Position numbers and translations under genes: made by a program. Below are positions 29,359 to 38,446 of a stretch of DNA of 56,984 nt, one piece after another (positions within the stretch are counted from its first letter, which is position 1; each line of letters begins with the position of its first letter). The DNA comes from Candidatus Amarobacillus elongatus (GTDB lineage Bacteria > Chloroflexota > Dehalococcoidia > Tepidiformales > Tepidiformaceae). The notes beneath the pieces were generated by a model. The model had not been told where the DNA came from. It saw only the letters and a list, made by a program, of their open reading frames with translations, and searched no databases. The DNA lies in contig JADJBX010000016.1 in assembly GCA_016703545.1 (NCBI GenBank), positions 1-56,984 of the forward strand, written 5' to 3'.

Positions 29359-30320
29359 CCGTCGCCCTCCATGCCCGCCATGCGGTCCGTCGCCGCCACA
29401 ATAGCGCCGGTCAGCGCCGGCTGCCCCGCCGCGTGCCCCGCATCCTCCACCACCACCAGCTCCGACCCCGGCCACGCCCGGTGCAACAGCCACGCGTTCT
29501 CCAGCGGCGCCTGCAGATCGAAGCGGCCGTTCACGAGCACGCCCGGCACCCCCGCCAGCCCGCCCGCGGCTCGCAGCAGTTCGCCATCCTCGATCCAGCC
29601 GTTGTGCCGCACGTAATGCGTCACCACGCGCGCGAACGTCGCCCGGAACGCCGCGTCCTCGAACCGCGGCGCGAGCCCCGCTCGCGGCGGCCACTCCGGC
29701 GTCGCCGATTCCCACAGGCACCAGGCGTACGCCGCCGCCGCGCGCACCTCCGCGTCCGGGTGCTCCAGCCGCCGCGCGAACGCCTCCACCACGTCTCCGT
29801 CGCGCTCCTCCGCCGGCAGCGCCGCCAGCAGCCGCTCCCATTCCGCCGGGAACAGCCGACCGATGCCGCCCCGGAACGTCCAGTCGAACTCGCTCCGCCG
29901 CCCCGTCGTCACCCCGAAGAGCACCATCCCCCGCACCCGTTCCCGGTGCGCCCGCGCGTACGCCAGCGCCAGCGTGCTCCCCCATGACCCGCCCACCACC
30001 ACCCAGCGCTCGATCCCCAGCGCCGCCCGCAGCGCCTCGATATCCAGCAGCAGATGGTTCGTCGTGTTCGCCGCGAGACTCACCGCGGGGTCGCCCGCGT
30101 TCGGCAGGCTGCGGCCGCAGCCGCGCTGGTCGAACAGCACCACGTCGTAGCGCGCGGGGTCGAACAGCCTTCGCCCCCAGGGCGTGCAGCCGGACCCCGG
30201 CCCCCCGTGCAGCACCACCGCCGGCACACCGCCCGGGCGCCCGCACCGCTCCCAGTACACCCGCTGTCCATCCGGCCTCGAAAGGAACCCGTGCGCGTAC
30301 GGCTCGATGGGCGGGTACAT
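29355..30320 (-). CDS. pip: Proline iminopeptidase
   Basis: A peptidase-family-S33 enzyme that removes N-terminal proline from peptides in the cytosol. The 321-aa length is standard. Motifs: VVLHGGPGSGCTP (oxyanion loop, about residue 36), LFDQRGCGRSLPN, nucleophile Ser in VVGGSWGSTLALAYA (about 111), acid in NGRFDLQAP (about 265) and His in DAGHAAG (about 293). Translation is coupled to the IMPase gene by ATGA. Confidence 0.93.
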   Translation of the reverse strand: MYPPIEPYAHGFLSRPDGQRVYWERCGRPGGVPAVVLHGGPGSGCTPWGRRLFDPARYDVVLFDQRGCGRSLPNAGDPAVSLAANTTNHLLLDIEALRAALGIERWVVVGGSWGSTLALAYARAHRERVRGMVLFGVTTGRRSEFDWTFRGGIGRLFPAEWERLLAALPAEERDGDVVEAFARRLEHPDAEVRAAAAYAWCLWESATPEWPPRAGLAPRFEDAAFRATFARVVTHYVRHNGWIEDGELLRAAGGLAGVPGVLVNGRFDLQAPLENAWLLHRAWPGSELVVVEDAGHAAGQPALTGAIVAATDRMAGMEGDG

Positions 30321-30379
30321 GCGCCTACCACACCGCAGCCGGCCGCCGAATGCAACCGGCCCCCGCCCCGGGCGCGCGA

Positions 30380-30402
30380 AAGGGGCGCCGGTGGCGCCCC
30401 TT
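30380..30402 (-). terminator. Intrinsic terminator of the DUF6458 gene
   Basis: 10-bp stem AAGGGGCGCC / GGCGCCCCTT with a 3-nt loop, and TT at the 3' side on the minus strand. It lies between the DUF6458 stop and the iminopeptidase gene. Confidence 0.7.
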
Positions 30403-30427
30403 CCGCGTTCTTCGGATCCCGCCCTGC

Positions 30428-30664
30428 TTACAGGTGCGGGTCGTCGATATGGGAATGCGTGGTCGTCGTCGTGCGGGTCGCCCCGCCCATGGGGAACGGC
30501 GCAAACGAGCTCCAGAAGAGCACTGAAAGCGCCAGCCCGATCCCTCCAACCACCATCAGGATCACGCCGACCGTGTTGATATCGATGCCCGAAGCGGTGT
30601 AGTTCACCGCGAAGGCGAGGATTCGCCGACGGCGATCAAGAAGATGCTGACTCCGATACCCATG
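30428..30664 (-). CDS. DUF6458-like small membrane protein (one frameshift)
   Basis: The repaired 79-aa protein starts MGIGVSIFLIAVGEILAFAV and continues NYTASGIDINTVGVILMVVG, matching the two-helix DUF6458 pattern. It ends with a Thr/His-rich tail (TRTTTTTHSHIDDPHL). The frame breaks at TT 30623-30624, where one more base on the coding strand (GAA to GAAA) restores the family sequence. AAGGAGG lies 11 nt before ATG 30664. Function unknown. A fine example of a gene that disappears because of one missing base. Confidence 0.75.
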   Translation of the reverse strand, partial: HGYRSQHLLDRRRRILAFAVNYTASGIDINTVGVILMVVGGIGLALSVLFWSSFAPFPMGGATRTTTTTHSHIDDPHL

Positions 30665-30776
30665 TGTTCGTGGGCCTCCTTCGTTCCGTCCTTCCTCCAT
30701 TCATGCACGCCCGCGGGCCCCTGTGGGCCTTTCTTTCCGTGCTGGCACTCGCTTGCAAGACACTCCCACGCGATGG

Positions 30777-32402
30777 TCAGCGCGCCGTCATAACCGCCGC
30801 GTACGCCCCCAGGTCCAGCACCTCGCACCCCAGCTCCCGGATGAACCGCCGGTCGTGCGTGACCGCCACCACCGCCCCCGCGAACCCCGCCAGCGCGCGC
30901 TCGAACGCCTCCCGCGAGGGCAGGTCCAGGTGGTTCGTCGGCTCGTCCAGCAACAGCAGATTCGCCCCGCCGAGAATGAGCAGCGCGAGGCTCAGCCGCC
31001 GCCGCTCGCCGTAACTCAGCGCCCCCGCCGGCGTCCGCGGCGAGGTGTGCCCCAGCAGGAACCGGTGCAGCGCATTCGATGCCTCCCGCTCGGTCATCGG
31101 CACCGCGCGCCGCAGCAGCTCCACCGGCGTGCGGCGCGCCTGCTCCTCCCCCATCTCGCGCCCCTCGTCCTGCGCGAGGTACCCCACCTTCGCCGAGGCC
31201 GCCAGCGTCAGTTCCCCCGCCGCCACCGCACCCTCCCCAAGGATCGCCCGCAGCAGCGTCGTCTTCCCCACCCCGTTCGGTCCCGTCACCGCCAGCCGCT
31301 GCCCACGGTCGACCGCGAACGTCAGCCCCTCGACGAGCATCCGCCCGCCCGGCGCCAGCGCCACGCCTTCGGCCGTCACCAGCCGGCTCGCGCCCGCCGC
31401 CGCGGCCCCGAAGCTCCCCTCGATGCCGCGCATGCGCGTATCCGGCCGCGCCACGTGCTCCACCGACTCCAGCTCCCGCTCCATCCGCGCCTTGAGCGTC
31501 ACCGCCCGCCGCGCCACCTTCGCCGCCTTCTTGCGAATGGCGAAGTTGATGGTCGAGTTCTCCGTCGCCCGCGAACTCGACTCGATCCCCGAGATCACCT
31601 GCTTCAGCCGCCGTTCCTCCCGTTGCTGGCGGCCGTACCGCTCCCACTGGTCCGCCTCCCGTCGCGCCTTCTCCCCCGCGAACCCGCTGTACCCGCCCGC
31701 GAACGTCTCCACCCCCGCCCGCGCCGGGTCCAGCTCGATGATCACCGCCGCCACCGCGTCCATCAGCGCCCGGTCGTGCGAAACGAACAGCACCGGCCCC
31801 GGGAACCCCGCGATCAGCCGTTCGACCCGCTCGATGCCGTCGAGGTCGAGGTGGTTGGTGGGCTCATCGAGCAACAGGATCCCGGGCCGGCGCAGCAGCA
31901 CGTCGATCAGCCCCAGCTTCGTCAGCTCCCCGCCGGAGAGCGTGCCCAGCGGCGTGTCGAGGGGCGGCATCAGCAGCCCCAGCTCCGCCGCCAGCCGCTC
32001 CGCCTCCTCCGCCGGCGCTCCCTCCGCCACGAGCGCGAGCTGGCGGTCGTACTCCGCCGCGATGACGACGTCGCCGGGGCTCGCCGCCAACGCCTCCGCG
32101 AGCGCTTCCAGCCGTGCGCCACCGCCTCTCGCGGCCGCGAGCGCCGGGAACGCCGCCGCCACGGGCTCGCCCTCGCGCCCCGCGTACCCCTGGGCAAGGA
32201 ACCCGATGGAGGCGCCACGCCCCGCCTGCACCGCCCCCGCGTCCGCCGCGAGTTCCCCCGCGATGATGCGCAGCAGCGTCGTCTTGCCCGCCCCGTTCGG
32301 CCCCGCCAGCGCCGCCGGCTCGCCATCGTTCACCGTGAACGTCACATCCCGGAGCACCGGCCGGCCGCCGAGCTCCTTCGAAACCGCGGAAATGCGAAGC
32401 AT
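30777..32402 (-). CDS. ABC-F family ATPase
   Basis: A soluble 541-aa protein with two ATPase domains and no membrane part. Domain 1 has GPNGAGKTT (about residue 36), LSGGELTKLGLIDVLL and LLLDEPTNHLDLDG. Domain 2 has GPNGVGKTT (about 372), LSYGERRRLSLALLI and LLLDEPTNHLDLPS. A charged linker lies between. ABC-F proteins act on the ribosome as translation factors (EttA-like) or give antibiotic protection. The linker would decide, and I cannot classify it. GGGAG is 6 nt before the ATG. Confidence 0.9.
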   Translation of the reverse strand: MLRISAVSKELGGRPVLRDVTFTVNDGEPAALAGPNGAGKTTLLRIIAGELAADAGAVQAGRGASIGFLAQGYAGREGEPVAAAFPALAAARGGGARLEALAEALAASPGDVVIAAEYDRQLALVAEGAPAEEAERLAAELGLLMPPLDTPLGTLSGGELTKLGLIDVLLRRPGILLLDEPTNHLDLDGIERVERLIAGFPGPVLFVSHDRALMDAVAAVIIELDPARAGVETFAGGYSGFAGEKARREADQWERYGRQQREERRLKQVISGIESSSRATENSTINFAIRKKAAKVARRAVTLKARMERELESVEHVARPDTRMRGIEGSFGAAAAGASRLVTAEGVALAPGGRMLVEGLTFAVDRGQRLAVTGPNGVGKTTLLRAILGEGAVAAGELTLAASAKVGYLAQDEGREMGEEQARRTPVELLRRAVPMTEREASNALHRFLLGHTSPRTPAGALSYGERRRLSLALLILGGANLLLLDEPTNHLDLPSREAFERALAGFAGAVVAVTHDRRFIRELGCEVLDLGAYAAVMTAR

Positions 32403-32668
32403 GCAAAGCTCCCTCTCCTCCCGCGCGGGAGGCCGATGGGCAGCAATTGGGGGCGAAACGCGCGAGGGGGCGCCGGTTGGCGCGGGAGGGACTCAGTTCA
32501 GACCGGGCGCGGAACCGCGGGCAACACTCGCCGCTGGTTCAGCCAATTCGCACGCCGCCGGTCTCAGTCAACCAATGGAGTCCTCCGGGAATTCCACCCA
32601 GTGCCGAAAACCTCACACCCCGCGAAAGTGGCCCACCCCACATTCCTCATTCCCCCGCCCTCGCCCAC

Positions 32669-32674
32669 TACACT
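32669..32674 (+). promoter_or_regulatory. -10 element of the alpha/beta hydrolase gene at 32681
   Basis: TACACT, exactly 6 nt before the ATG. Between 32403 and 32668 I see no further feature. Confidence 0.65.
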
Positions 32675-32680
32675 CGATCC

Positions 32681-33499
32681 ATGCCCGACACCTTCGCCCA
32701 CATCAACGGCCACCGCCTCCGGTACCGCCTCCAGGGCGAAGGTCCCCTCGCCATCTTCGGCCACGGCCTCATGGGCTCCATCGACGCCCTCGGCCTCGAT
32801 TTCGGCGAACTCGACCCCCTCTACGAACGCGTCCGCCTGCTCATGTACGACGCCCGCGGTCACGGCCAGTCCGAGGGCCCCGAAACCCCGGACGACTACA
32901 CCTGGGAGGCGCTCGGCCGCGACATGGCCGCGTTCGCCGCCCACCACGCTCCCGGCGAGCGCGCCATCTTCGGTGGCGGCTCCATGGGCGCCGCCACCTC
33001 CCTCTGGGTCGCCCTCGAACGCCCCGAGCTCGTGCGCGCCCTCGTCATCGTCGCGCCGCCACCCCTCGGGCACGCCGAAATGCGCGGCCCCGCCGAGCAC
33101 CAGGCCCTCCAGCTGTTCGACGTCCTCAGCGCCGCCATCCAGAACTTCGGCTTCGAAAAGACCGTCGAACTCGCCGCCATGCTTCCCGGCGGCACCCCCG
33201 AGGAAGCCGAGGCCCGCCGCCAGCTCCTCCTCGCTCAGAACCCCCGCACCCTCCTCCACGTCCTCCGCGGCGTCGTCACCTCCCCCTTCCACGACCCCGA
33301 GGCGTACCGCCGCATCGCCGTGCCCACCCTCATCGTTGCCCACGAAGGCGACGGCCTCCACCCCGTTCGCGCCGCCCGCCTCCTCCACGAAGCCGTCCCC
33401 GGCTCGCGCCTGCGCGTCGCCCCCTCCAGCGCCTACTGGAGCACCCACCGCTCCGAATTCGTGGACGAAGTGCTCGACTTCCTCGACCGCGTCGGCTGA
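32681..33499 (+). CDS. Alpha/beta hydrolase
   Basis: A 272-aa cytosolic hydrolase of the broad esterase/haloperoxidase-like group. The oxyanion segment is FGHGLMGS (about residue 27), the nucleophile Ser in GGGSMGAATSLW (about 105), the acid in VAHEGDGLHP (about 228) and the likely His in SAYWSTHRSEF (about 258). Tyr/Asp in MYDARGHGQS follow the usual strand-4 motif. Substrate unknown. The start is fixed by the -10 box. Confidence 0.87.
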   Translation: MPDTFAHINGHRLRYRLQGEGPLAIFGHGLMGSIDALGLDFGELDPLYERVRLLMYDARGHGQSEGPETPDDYTWEALGRDMAAFAAHHAPGERAIFGGGSMGAATSLWVALERPELVRALVIVAPPPLGHAEMRGPAEHQALQLFDVLSAAIQNFGFEKTVELAAMLPGGTPEEAEARRQLLLAQNPRTLLHVLRGVVTSPFHDPEAYRRIAVPTLIVAHEGDGLHPVRAARLLHEAVPGSRLRVAPSSAYWSTHRSEFVDEVLDFLDRVG

Positions 33500-33586
33500 T
33501 CGCGGGGCCACATGGGCCCTTCCCGTGCACCACCTTCGGCCCGTCCTTATGGCCCCTTGGACGCACCCACGCGCACCCGCCCGGAG

Positions 33587-33592
33587 TAGCCT
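33587..33592 (+). promoter_or_regulatory. -10 element of the LOG-family gene
   Basis: TAGCCT, 6 nt before the ATG at 33599. Confidence 0.55.
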
Positions 33593-33598
33593 CCCTCC

Positions 33599-34174
33599 AT
33601 GGCTGGCCTGAGCATCTGTGTCTTCTCGTCCTCAAGCGCCACCATCGATGCGGCGTACTTCGAGGCGGCCGATGAACTTGGCCGCCTCATCGGCGACCGC
33701 GGCCACACCCTCGTCTACGGCGGCGCCGGCGTCGGCCTCATGGGCACCCTCGCCCGCGCCGTCCACCGCCACGGCGGCCGCGTCACCGGCGCCCTCCCCC
33801 AGGCCCTCCTCGACCGTGAACTCGCCTTCGAAGACGCCGACGAGCTCGTCATCACCACCGGCCTGCGCGAACGCAAGGCGTTCATGGAATCCCGCGCCGA
33901 TGGCTTCATCGCCCTCCCCGGCGGCCTCGGCACCCTCGAGGAGACCGTCGAGATCCTCACCCTCAAGCAGCTCGGCCTGCACGGAAAAGCCGTCGTCCTC
34001 GTCAACACCAGCGGCTTCTGGGATCCGCTCCTGCACATGCTCGCCCACATGCAGCGCGCCAGCTTCGTCCGCCCCGAAGTCACCGGCCTCTTCCACGTCG
34101 CCAACACCCCGCCGCAGGCGCTCGACCTGCTCGAGCGGTACACGCCCCCGCCGCCCGGCAAGACCTGGTACTAG
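33599..34174 (+). CDS. LOG family protein (cytokinin riboside 5'-monophosphate phosphoribohydrolase-like)
   Basis: A 191-aa protein of the TIGR00730 / Rossmann-like lysine-decarboxylase-named family. In fact these hydrolyse nucleoside 5'-monophosphates to base and ribose-5-phosphate. Signatures: VYGGAGVGLMG (about residue 39), ERKAFMESRADGFIALPGGLGTLEE (in two parts, about 95-120; catalytic Arg and Glu in PGGLGTLEE). Its TAG stop overlaps the stop of the convergent lipase gene inside the palindrome ACTAGT. Confidence 0.92.
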   Translation: MAGLSICVFSSSSATIDAAYFEAADELGRLIGDRGHTLVYGGAGVGLMGTLARAVHRHGGRVTGALPQALLDRELAFEDADELVITTGLRERKAFMESRADGFIALPGGLGTLEETVEILTLKQLGLHGKAVVLVNTSGFWDPLLHMLAHMQRASFVRPEVTGLFHVANTPPQALDLLERYTPPPPGKTWY

Positions 34175-35388
34175 TTCGTTGGCAGCCGGCAGGGCGCCGA
34201 AGGTACCAGCGCGCACGCGATGATCCCGGCCTTCGCCGCCCCACTCCCCGATGGCGCACGCGTCCAGATCTCCGAGTGGCCCTCCGCCACCTCGAGGTGC
34301 GCCGCCTCGTTCGGCAGCGAGGTGCGCCCGCCCGGCACCGCCTCGCGCCAGCCCAGTGCCGCGTCCTCGCCGCTCACCCCGTCGATCGTGAAGAGCGGCA
34401 CCACCGAAGCCGCCGCCGCCGCCGCGCGCGTCACCCCGCTCCCCGCGCGCAGGTCGTCCATCGCGCCTGACCCGCGGCCGCAGCCGCCATCCGGCATCCC
34501 CGCCAGCCCCAGGATTTCCGCTCGCGGCGTATCGATGCCGCCCAGCGGGCTATCGAAGGTCACCACCGAGGCGATCCGTTCGCGCGCCCACGATGGGTCG
34601 CTCGCCGCCAGGTACGCCGTCACCAGCCCGCCCATGCTGTGCGCGATGACCGTCACCTTCGCCGGCGCGAGCGCATCCACCAGCGCCCGCAGCCGCGGCG
34701 CCGTCACCGTGTCGATGCTCGCACAGGTGTCTCCCTCGCCATAATCGGGCGCTGCCCCGGCCACACCGCCTGCTCCCCCGCAGTACTTCCCCGAGTAGCT
34801 GAAGAACGCCGCATCCGCGTGCCCCACCCGCATCGGCCCCTCCACCGCCAGCGCCGACCCCACCCACTCCGGAGCGCGGTCCAGGAAGTGCCGTCCGCCC
34901 GGGCATCCGCTCTCGCTATTCATCCCCTGCACGAACACGATCCGCCGCTCAATCACGGCCACCGGCGCCTCGCCGCGCCCCGTCCCCGTCGGCCCCGTGA
35001 CCTCGACCGTTGCGTGCAGGGGTCCCGCCGCCAGGTACGTGTGTTCGAAGGCGAACGCGCCGTCACCACCCGCCGTGGCGGTCGCGCTCACACCGTCGCC
35101 GAAGTCGATGCGCACCTGCAGGTCGCCCGCCACCGTCGACCGCGCGCTCCCCGCCAGCCGCGCGGGGATGCCCTGGTGCACCTCACCCGGCGCGTCCAGC
35201 GCCACCGCCGGCGGAGGCGGCGTGGCTGCTGGTTCCGAAGTCGCCGTCGCTGCCTCGGGCGCACCCGCCGAGCGGTCCGCGCCGCACGCCACGCCCATCG
35301 CCGATGGCAGTACCGCCACGAACAGCGCCAGCAGCCCCAGCAGGGCAAGAGGCCGAACGGCGTGCATCGGTCCGCGGGCGGGAGGCAT
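34171..35388 (-). CDS. Exported lipase-like alpha/beta hydrolase with a PKD-like domain
   Basis: A 405-aa protein. Residues 1-35 are an export signal (LALLGLLALFVAVLPSAMG) ending in VAC, a weak lipobox. A PKD-like module follows at about 60-135 (RIDFGDGVSATA ... FEHTYLAAG). The hydrolase domain begins VFVQGMNSESG (about 143) and has the nucleophile in VIAHSMGGLVTAYLA (about 235) and a possible His in VAEGHSEIW. It resembles PGAP1/lipase-class enzymes acting outside the cytoplasm on lipids or esters. A TACGCT box 8 nt before the ATG supports the start. Confidence 0.83.
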   Translation of the reverse strand: MPPARGPMHAVRPLALLGLLALFVAVLPSAMGVACGADRSAGAPEAATATSEPAATPPPPAVALDAPGEVHQGIPARLAGSARSTVAGDLQVRIDFGDGVSATATAGGDGAFAFEHTYLAAGPLHATVEVTGPTGTGRGEAPVAVIERRIVFVQGMNSESGCPGGRHFLDRAPEWVGSALAVEGPMRVGHADAAFFSYSGKYCGGAGGVAGAAPDYGEGDTCASIDTVTAPRLRALVDALAPAKVTVIAHSMGGLVTAYLAASDPSWARERIASVVTFDSPLGGIDTPRAEILGLAGMPDGGCGRGSGAMDDLRAGSGVTRAAAAAASVVPLFTIDGVSGEDAALGWREAVPGGRTSLPNEAAHLEVAEGHSEIWTRAPSGSGAAKAGIIACALVPSAPCRLPTN

Positions 35389-35508
35389 CGATTTCGAGCG
35401 TACGGCTCCCCCGCCCAGGGCTCACTTCGCGCGTAAACGCACCGTATCCGCGCACACGTGCAATCCCCATCGCGCCCTCGAGGCTCAGCTCCGAGGCGGC
35501 GGATACCC

Positions 35509-35537
35509 GATGGCCGAGAGCCGAAAGCCTGGGGCCT
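35509..35537 (+). repeat. Four-unit heptad repeat
   Basis: GATGGCC, GAGAGCC, GAAAGCC, TGGGGCC in a row, just after the DUF1361 stop codon side. Confidence 0.55.
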
Positions 35538-35539
35538 CC

Positions 35540-36244
35540 CTACCCGCGCGTCGGGATCCGCCGCTCCGCCGCCTTCACCGAGGCGAAGAACACGCCGTAC
35601 CCCGCGATCAGGCAGGCCGCCATCACCGTCAGCAGCAGCGCCGCCGCCGGCTCCGCGCCGGGATGCTGAATCGGCTCCACGAGGTCCGCGATCACCGCCC
35701 GCGGACGGATGAAGGCGTCCCAGCTGTTGTAGCGCAGCACCCGCCCGAGGTAGATACCCCCGCTGCTGAGCGCCCACGCCGCCAGCGTCACACCCCACGC
35801 CGTCGGCCACCCCAGCCGCCGCGCCACCAGCGATTGCACCAGGAACACTGAAACGTACCCCAGCAGCAGCCCCGTGATCGCGAACGTCCCGAACATCGCG
35901 GCGTCGAACCAGATCGGCACGTTCACCCACGTCGTGCCCAGGTGCACCAGGTCGCTCACCAGGTACGGCGCGTTCGGCAGGAACGCCAGCCACCCGATGC
36001 CGAGCACCGCCAGCACCGGCAACGGCGCCCGCAGCCGCTCCGCCCAGTGCAGCGCCAGCGCGATCGCCACCGGCAGCCACGCCAGCACCAGGTTCCAGCG
36101 CAGGAAGCTGAACTCCCGCGAATCCGTCCGCTCCATCCGCAGATGCACAATCGCCAGGCACGCCCCGGAACTCAGCAGCGCCACCAACAGCAGCGCCGCC
36201 AGCAACGCCGGGGCAGGGGTTCGGTGCCGCGTCGCATGTCGCAT
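35540..36244 (-). CDS. DUF1361 membrane protein
   Basis: A 234-aa protein with about six or seven hydrophobic helices and the DUF1361 hallmarks FLRWNLVLAWLP (about residue 48), GWLAFLPNAPYLVSDLVHLG (about 82) and PIWFDAAMFG. Function of the family is unknown. The start is ATG 36244 rather than the in-frame GTG at 36265, because the TACACT box at 36259-36254 would lie inside the coding sequence otherwise. Confidence 0.87.
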   Translation of the reverse strand: MRHATRHRTPAPALLAALLLVALLSSGACLAIVHLRMERTDSREFSFLRWNLVLAWLPVAIALALHWAERLRAPLPVLAVLGIGWLAFLPNAPYLVSDLVHLGTTWVNVPIWFDAAMFGTFAITGLLLGYVSVFLVQSLVARRLGWPTAWGVTLAAWALSSGGIYLGRVLRYNSWDAFIRPRAVIADLVEPIQHPGAEPAAALLLTVMAACLIAGYGVFFASVKAAERRIPTRG

Positions 36245-36253
36245 GGACGTCGG

Positions 36254-36259
36254 AGTGTA
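36254..36259 (-). promoter_or_regulatory. -10 element of the DUF1361 gene
   Basis: TACACT on the minus strand, 9 nt before ATG 36244, the same distance as at secA. It rules out the GTG seven codons further upstream. Confidence 0.55.
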
Positions 36260-36344
36260 TCGCACCGCACCCCCACCCCGGGTAAGCTCCCGCTGTTTAA
36301 ACCGCGAACGTCATGCATCCGAAACACGGGAGGGCTCCCGGCCA

Positions 36345-36491
36345 GGTGGCCGTCGGCCATCGGCTCTCGGCCGTCGGCCGCCGGCGCCTCCATGGGGCGG
36401 TACGGCATCGCCCTTTCGGAATCGCGCCTATCAGCTCTCGGCCATGGGCCCACTGGGCTCTGGGCTCTGGGCTCTGGGCTCTGGGCTCTCG
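36345..36491 (+). repeat. Heptad repeats (CCGTCGG type, then GGGCTCT type)
   Basis: Units such as GCCGTCG, GCCATCG, GCTCTCG and GCCGTCG open the tract. After about 60 unrelated bases, five GGGCTCT units follow directly (about 36449-36490). It ends at the stop codon of the flavoprotein gene. Confidence 0.7.
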
Positions 36492-37427
36492 CTACTCCCG
36501 ATACCTCTCATGCCGCTGCCATGCCGCGTACAGCGAGTAGTTCGCCGTCGTCGCCGCCGTGATCCCTTCGTGCACCGCCGTCGCCACCTGGTGCGCCAGG
36601 TCCCGCGTCACGTCCCCCGCCGCGAACACCCCCGGCACGTTCGTCCGCTGCTCCATGTCCGTCACGATGTACCCCAGCGCCGACCGTTCGCATCCCAGCC
36701 CCGCCGCGAGGTCGCTCGCCGGGTTCGACCCCTGCAGGCTGAACAGGTAATCCGCCTCCAGCGTGCCGCCGCGCTTCAGCTGCACCGCCCCCAGGATGCC
36801 GTCGTGCCCGAGCACCCCCGCGATCTCGTCCTCCACGAGCCGGATGCCGCGCGCCTGCAGCTCGCCCCGCACCTTCGCCCCCACCCCGCACTGCGCCGCG
36901 TTCGAAAGCACCGTCACGTGCGACGTGAACTGCAGGAACTGCAGCGCCGTCACGCCGCCGTCGTCGTCATTCGCCACCACCACGATGCGCCGCCCCCGCG
37001 TGCTGTACCCATCGCACACGATGCACCAGAAGATCGACCGCCCGACGTAGCTCTCCCACCCCGGGAAGTCCGGGAAGCGGTCCCGCACGCCGGTCGCGAA
37101 CACCACCGTCCGGCCGTTCGCCTGGATCCCCGCCGCCGTGCGCGCCACGAAGCACGACCCCTGCCGCGAAACCGCCGCCGCTTCCTCATCGATGAATGCC
37201 ACGGGCAGCCGCGCCGCCTGTTCGCGGCTCGCGCGGCGGAAGTCGCGAATCGAGATGCCCCCGGGGAATCCCAGGTAGTTGTGGTTCACCTGGTGATAGC
37301 TCGAACGCCCGCCCCCGCCGTCGAACACGAGCACACTCCGGTTGAAGCGCGCCAGCTGGACGGCGGCGGCCAGCCCCGCGGGGCCTCCCCCAAGGACGAG
37401 CGCATCGTAGACAAGGTCCGATCCCAT
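36492..37427 (-). CDS. Thioredoxin-reductase-like NAD(P)/FAD oxidoreductase
   Basis: A 311-aa flavoprotein. FAD site LVLGGGPAGLAAAVQLA (about residue 10). A dithiol WCIVCDG sits where thioredoxin reductases have CATCDG (about 143), followed by RGRRIVVVANDDDG in the NADPH-site position. The second FAD motif is GVFAAGDVTRDLAHQ (about 268). The NADPH loop is unusual: the GxGxxA/G fingerprint is replaced by VVVANDDDG. So the electron donor may differ, as in FAD-only or ferredoxin-linked relatives. Partner thioredoxin is not in the window. Confidence 0.85.
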   Translation of the reverse strand: MGSDLVYDALVLGGGPAGLAAAVQLARFNRSVLVFDGGGGRSSYHQVNHNYLGFPGGISIRDFRRASREQAARLPVAFIDEEAAAVSRQGSCFVARTAAGIQANGRTVVFATGVRDRFPDFPGWESYVGRSIFWCIVCDGYSTRGRRIVVVANDDDGGVTALQFLQFTSHVTVLSNAAQCGVGAKVRGELQARGIRLVEDEIAGVLGHDGILGAVQLKRGGTLEADYLFSLQGSNPASDLAAGLGCERSALGYIVTDMEQRTNVPGVFAAGDVTRDLAHQVATAVHEGITAATTANYSLYAAWQRHERYRE

Positions 37428-37510
37428 GCCTCAGAGCGTCGCGCATCCGGCGCTGCAGACGCATAGCACAACGCCCCCGCCGCAAGGGCGAGGGCGCACG
37501 GCCCGCCCCC

Positions 37511-38406
37511 TCAGACGCTCCCGTGCCGCCACCGCTCCCACAGCCCGGCCGCGTGCTCCTCGGCATCGAACCCGTGGCCATGCCGCGCGAAGTACTTCGC
37601 CAGGTTCGAGAGGTCCCGCGTCAGCAGCCGCCGCGCATGCGCGTTGAACCGCGGGTCGACCGCCTGCGGGAAGTCGATCACGGTCAGCCGGCCCGGCCGG
37701 TAGAGCACGTTGAACGCCGAAAGGTCGCCATGGACGACGTCGTTCGCGAGGTACTGTTCGATGTCCCCGAGGAGCCGATCCCGCAGCACCGGCACCTCGT
37801 CCGGCGCGATGGGCGCGTGCTGCAGCTGCGGCGCCGGCCCCTCCTCGCCCCCGATGTACTCCATCAGGATCGCCTGCTCCGTGCACACGAAGACCTCCGG
37901 CACATCGCAGCCCGTGTAGTGCAGGTTGCTCAGGACCTCGAATTCGTGGTCCACCCAGAAGGCGGTTTCGATGGTGCGGCCCATCTCCGTCTTCTTCGCG
38001 ACCGCCCGCCGCGCCTGCCCGTTGAGGATGACGCGGCCCTCCGTGTACTGCGCCGCGTTGGCGAAGTTCCGCCGTTCGCGGTCGTGGTAGACCTTCGCCA
38101 CCACCAGAGCGCGGCCCAGCCGGCGCCCCGCGCGGCAGAGGTACGCCGAGGCCTCCTTGCCGCTCTTCAGCGGATTGATCACCTCGGCCACATAGCCTTG
38201 TTCGAGAAACGGTTCGATGGCCGGGATCTCGGCCAGGGATTCCACCATTGCCTGTACTGCTCCAAACCCTGGGCGCCCGCGCACGGCGGACACGAAAGCG
38301 CCGCCCCCCGGCGGCGCGCCAGGTTCCCCGAAAAGGGGATCTAGAGCGAAGGCGCCAGCCGGCAAGGGCACGACGATCCGAGGCAAACGACAACGACATC
38401 GGCCAT
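37511..38406 (-). CDS. RIO1-type serine/threonine protein kinase
   Basis: Bacterial RIO kinase, about 298 aa. The ATP loop is NPLKSGKEASAYLC (about residue 77), the lysine in ALVVAKVYH, the catalytic loop VVHGDLSAFNVLY (about 210) and the metal site VIDFPQAVD (about 228). Bacterial RIO1 roles are poorly known. A strong GGAAGGAG site lies before ATG 38406. That ATG is out of frame unless the A run 38385-38387 gains one base, which gives MADVVVVLPRIVVPLPAGAF. The alternative is an in-frame TTG at 38386. Confidence 0.88.
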
Positions 38407-38446
38407 GTCCGTGCTCCTTCCGCGCATGCGCGCTGGTGTTCCTACG

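Noticed and set aside
32403..32660. Antibiotic-sensing attenuator before the ABC-F gene
   Set aside because: I could not find a short leader peptide with paired terminator and antiterminator stems. Only a weak TTGACT box was seen, without a matching -10.
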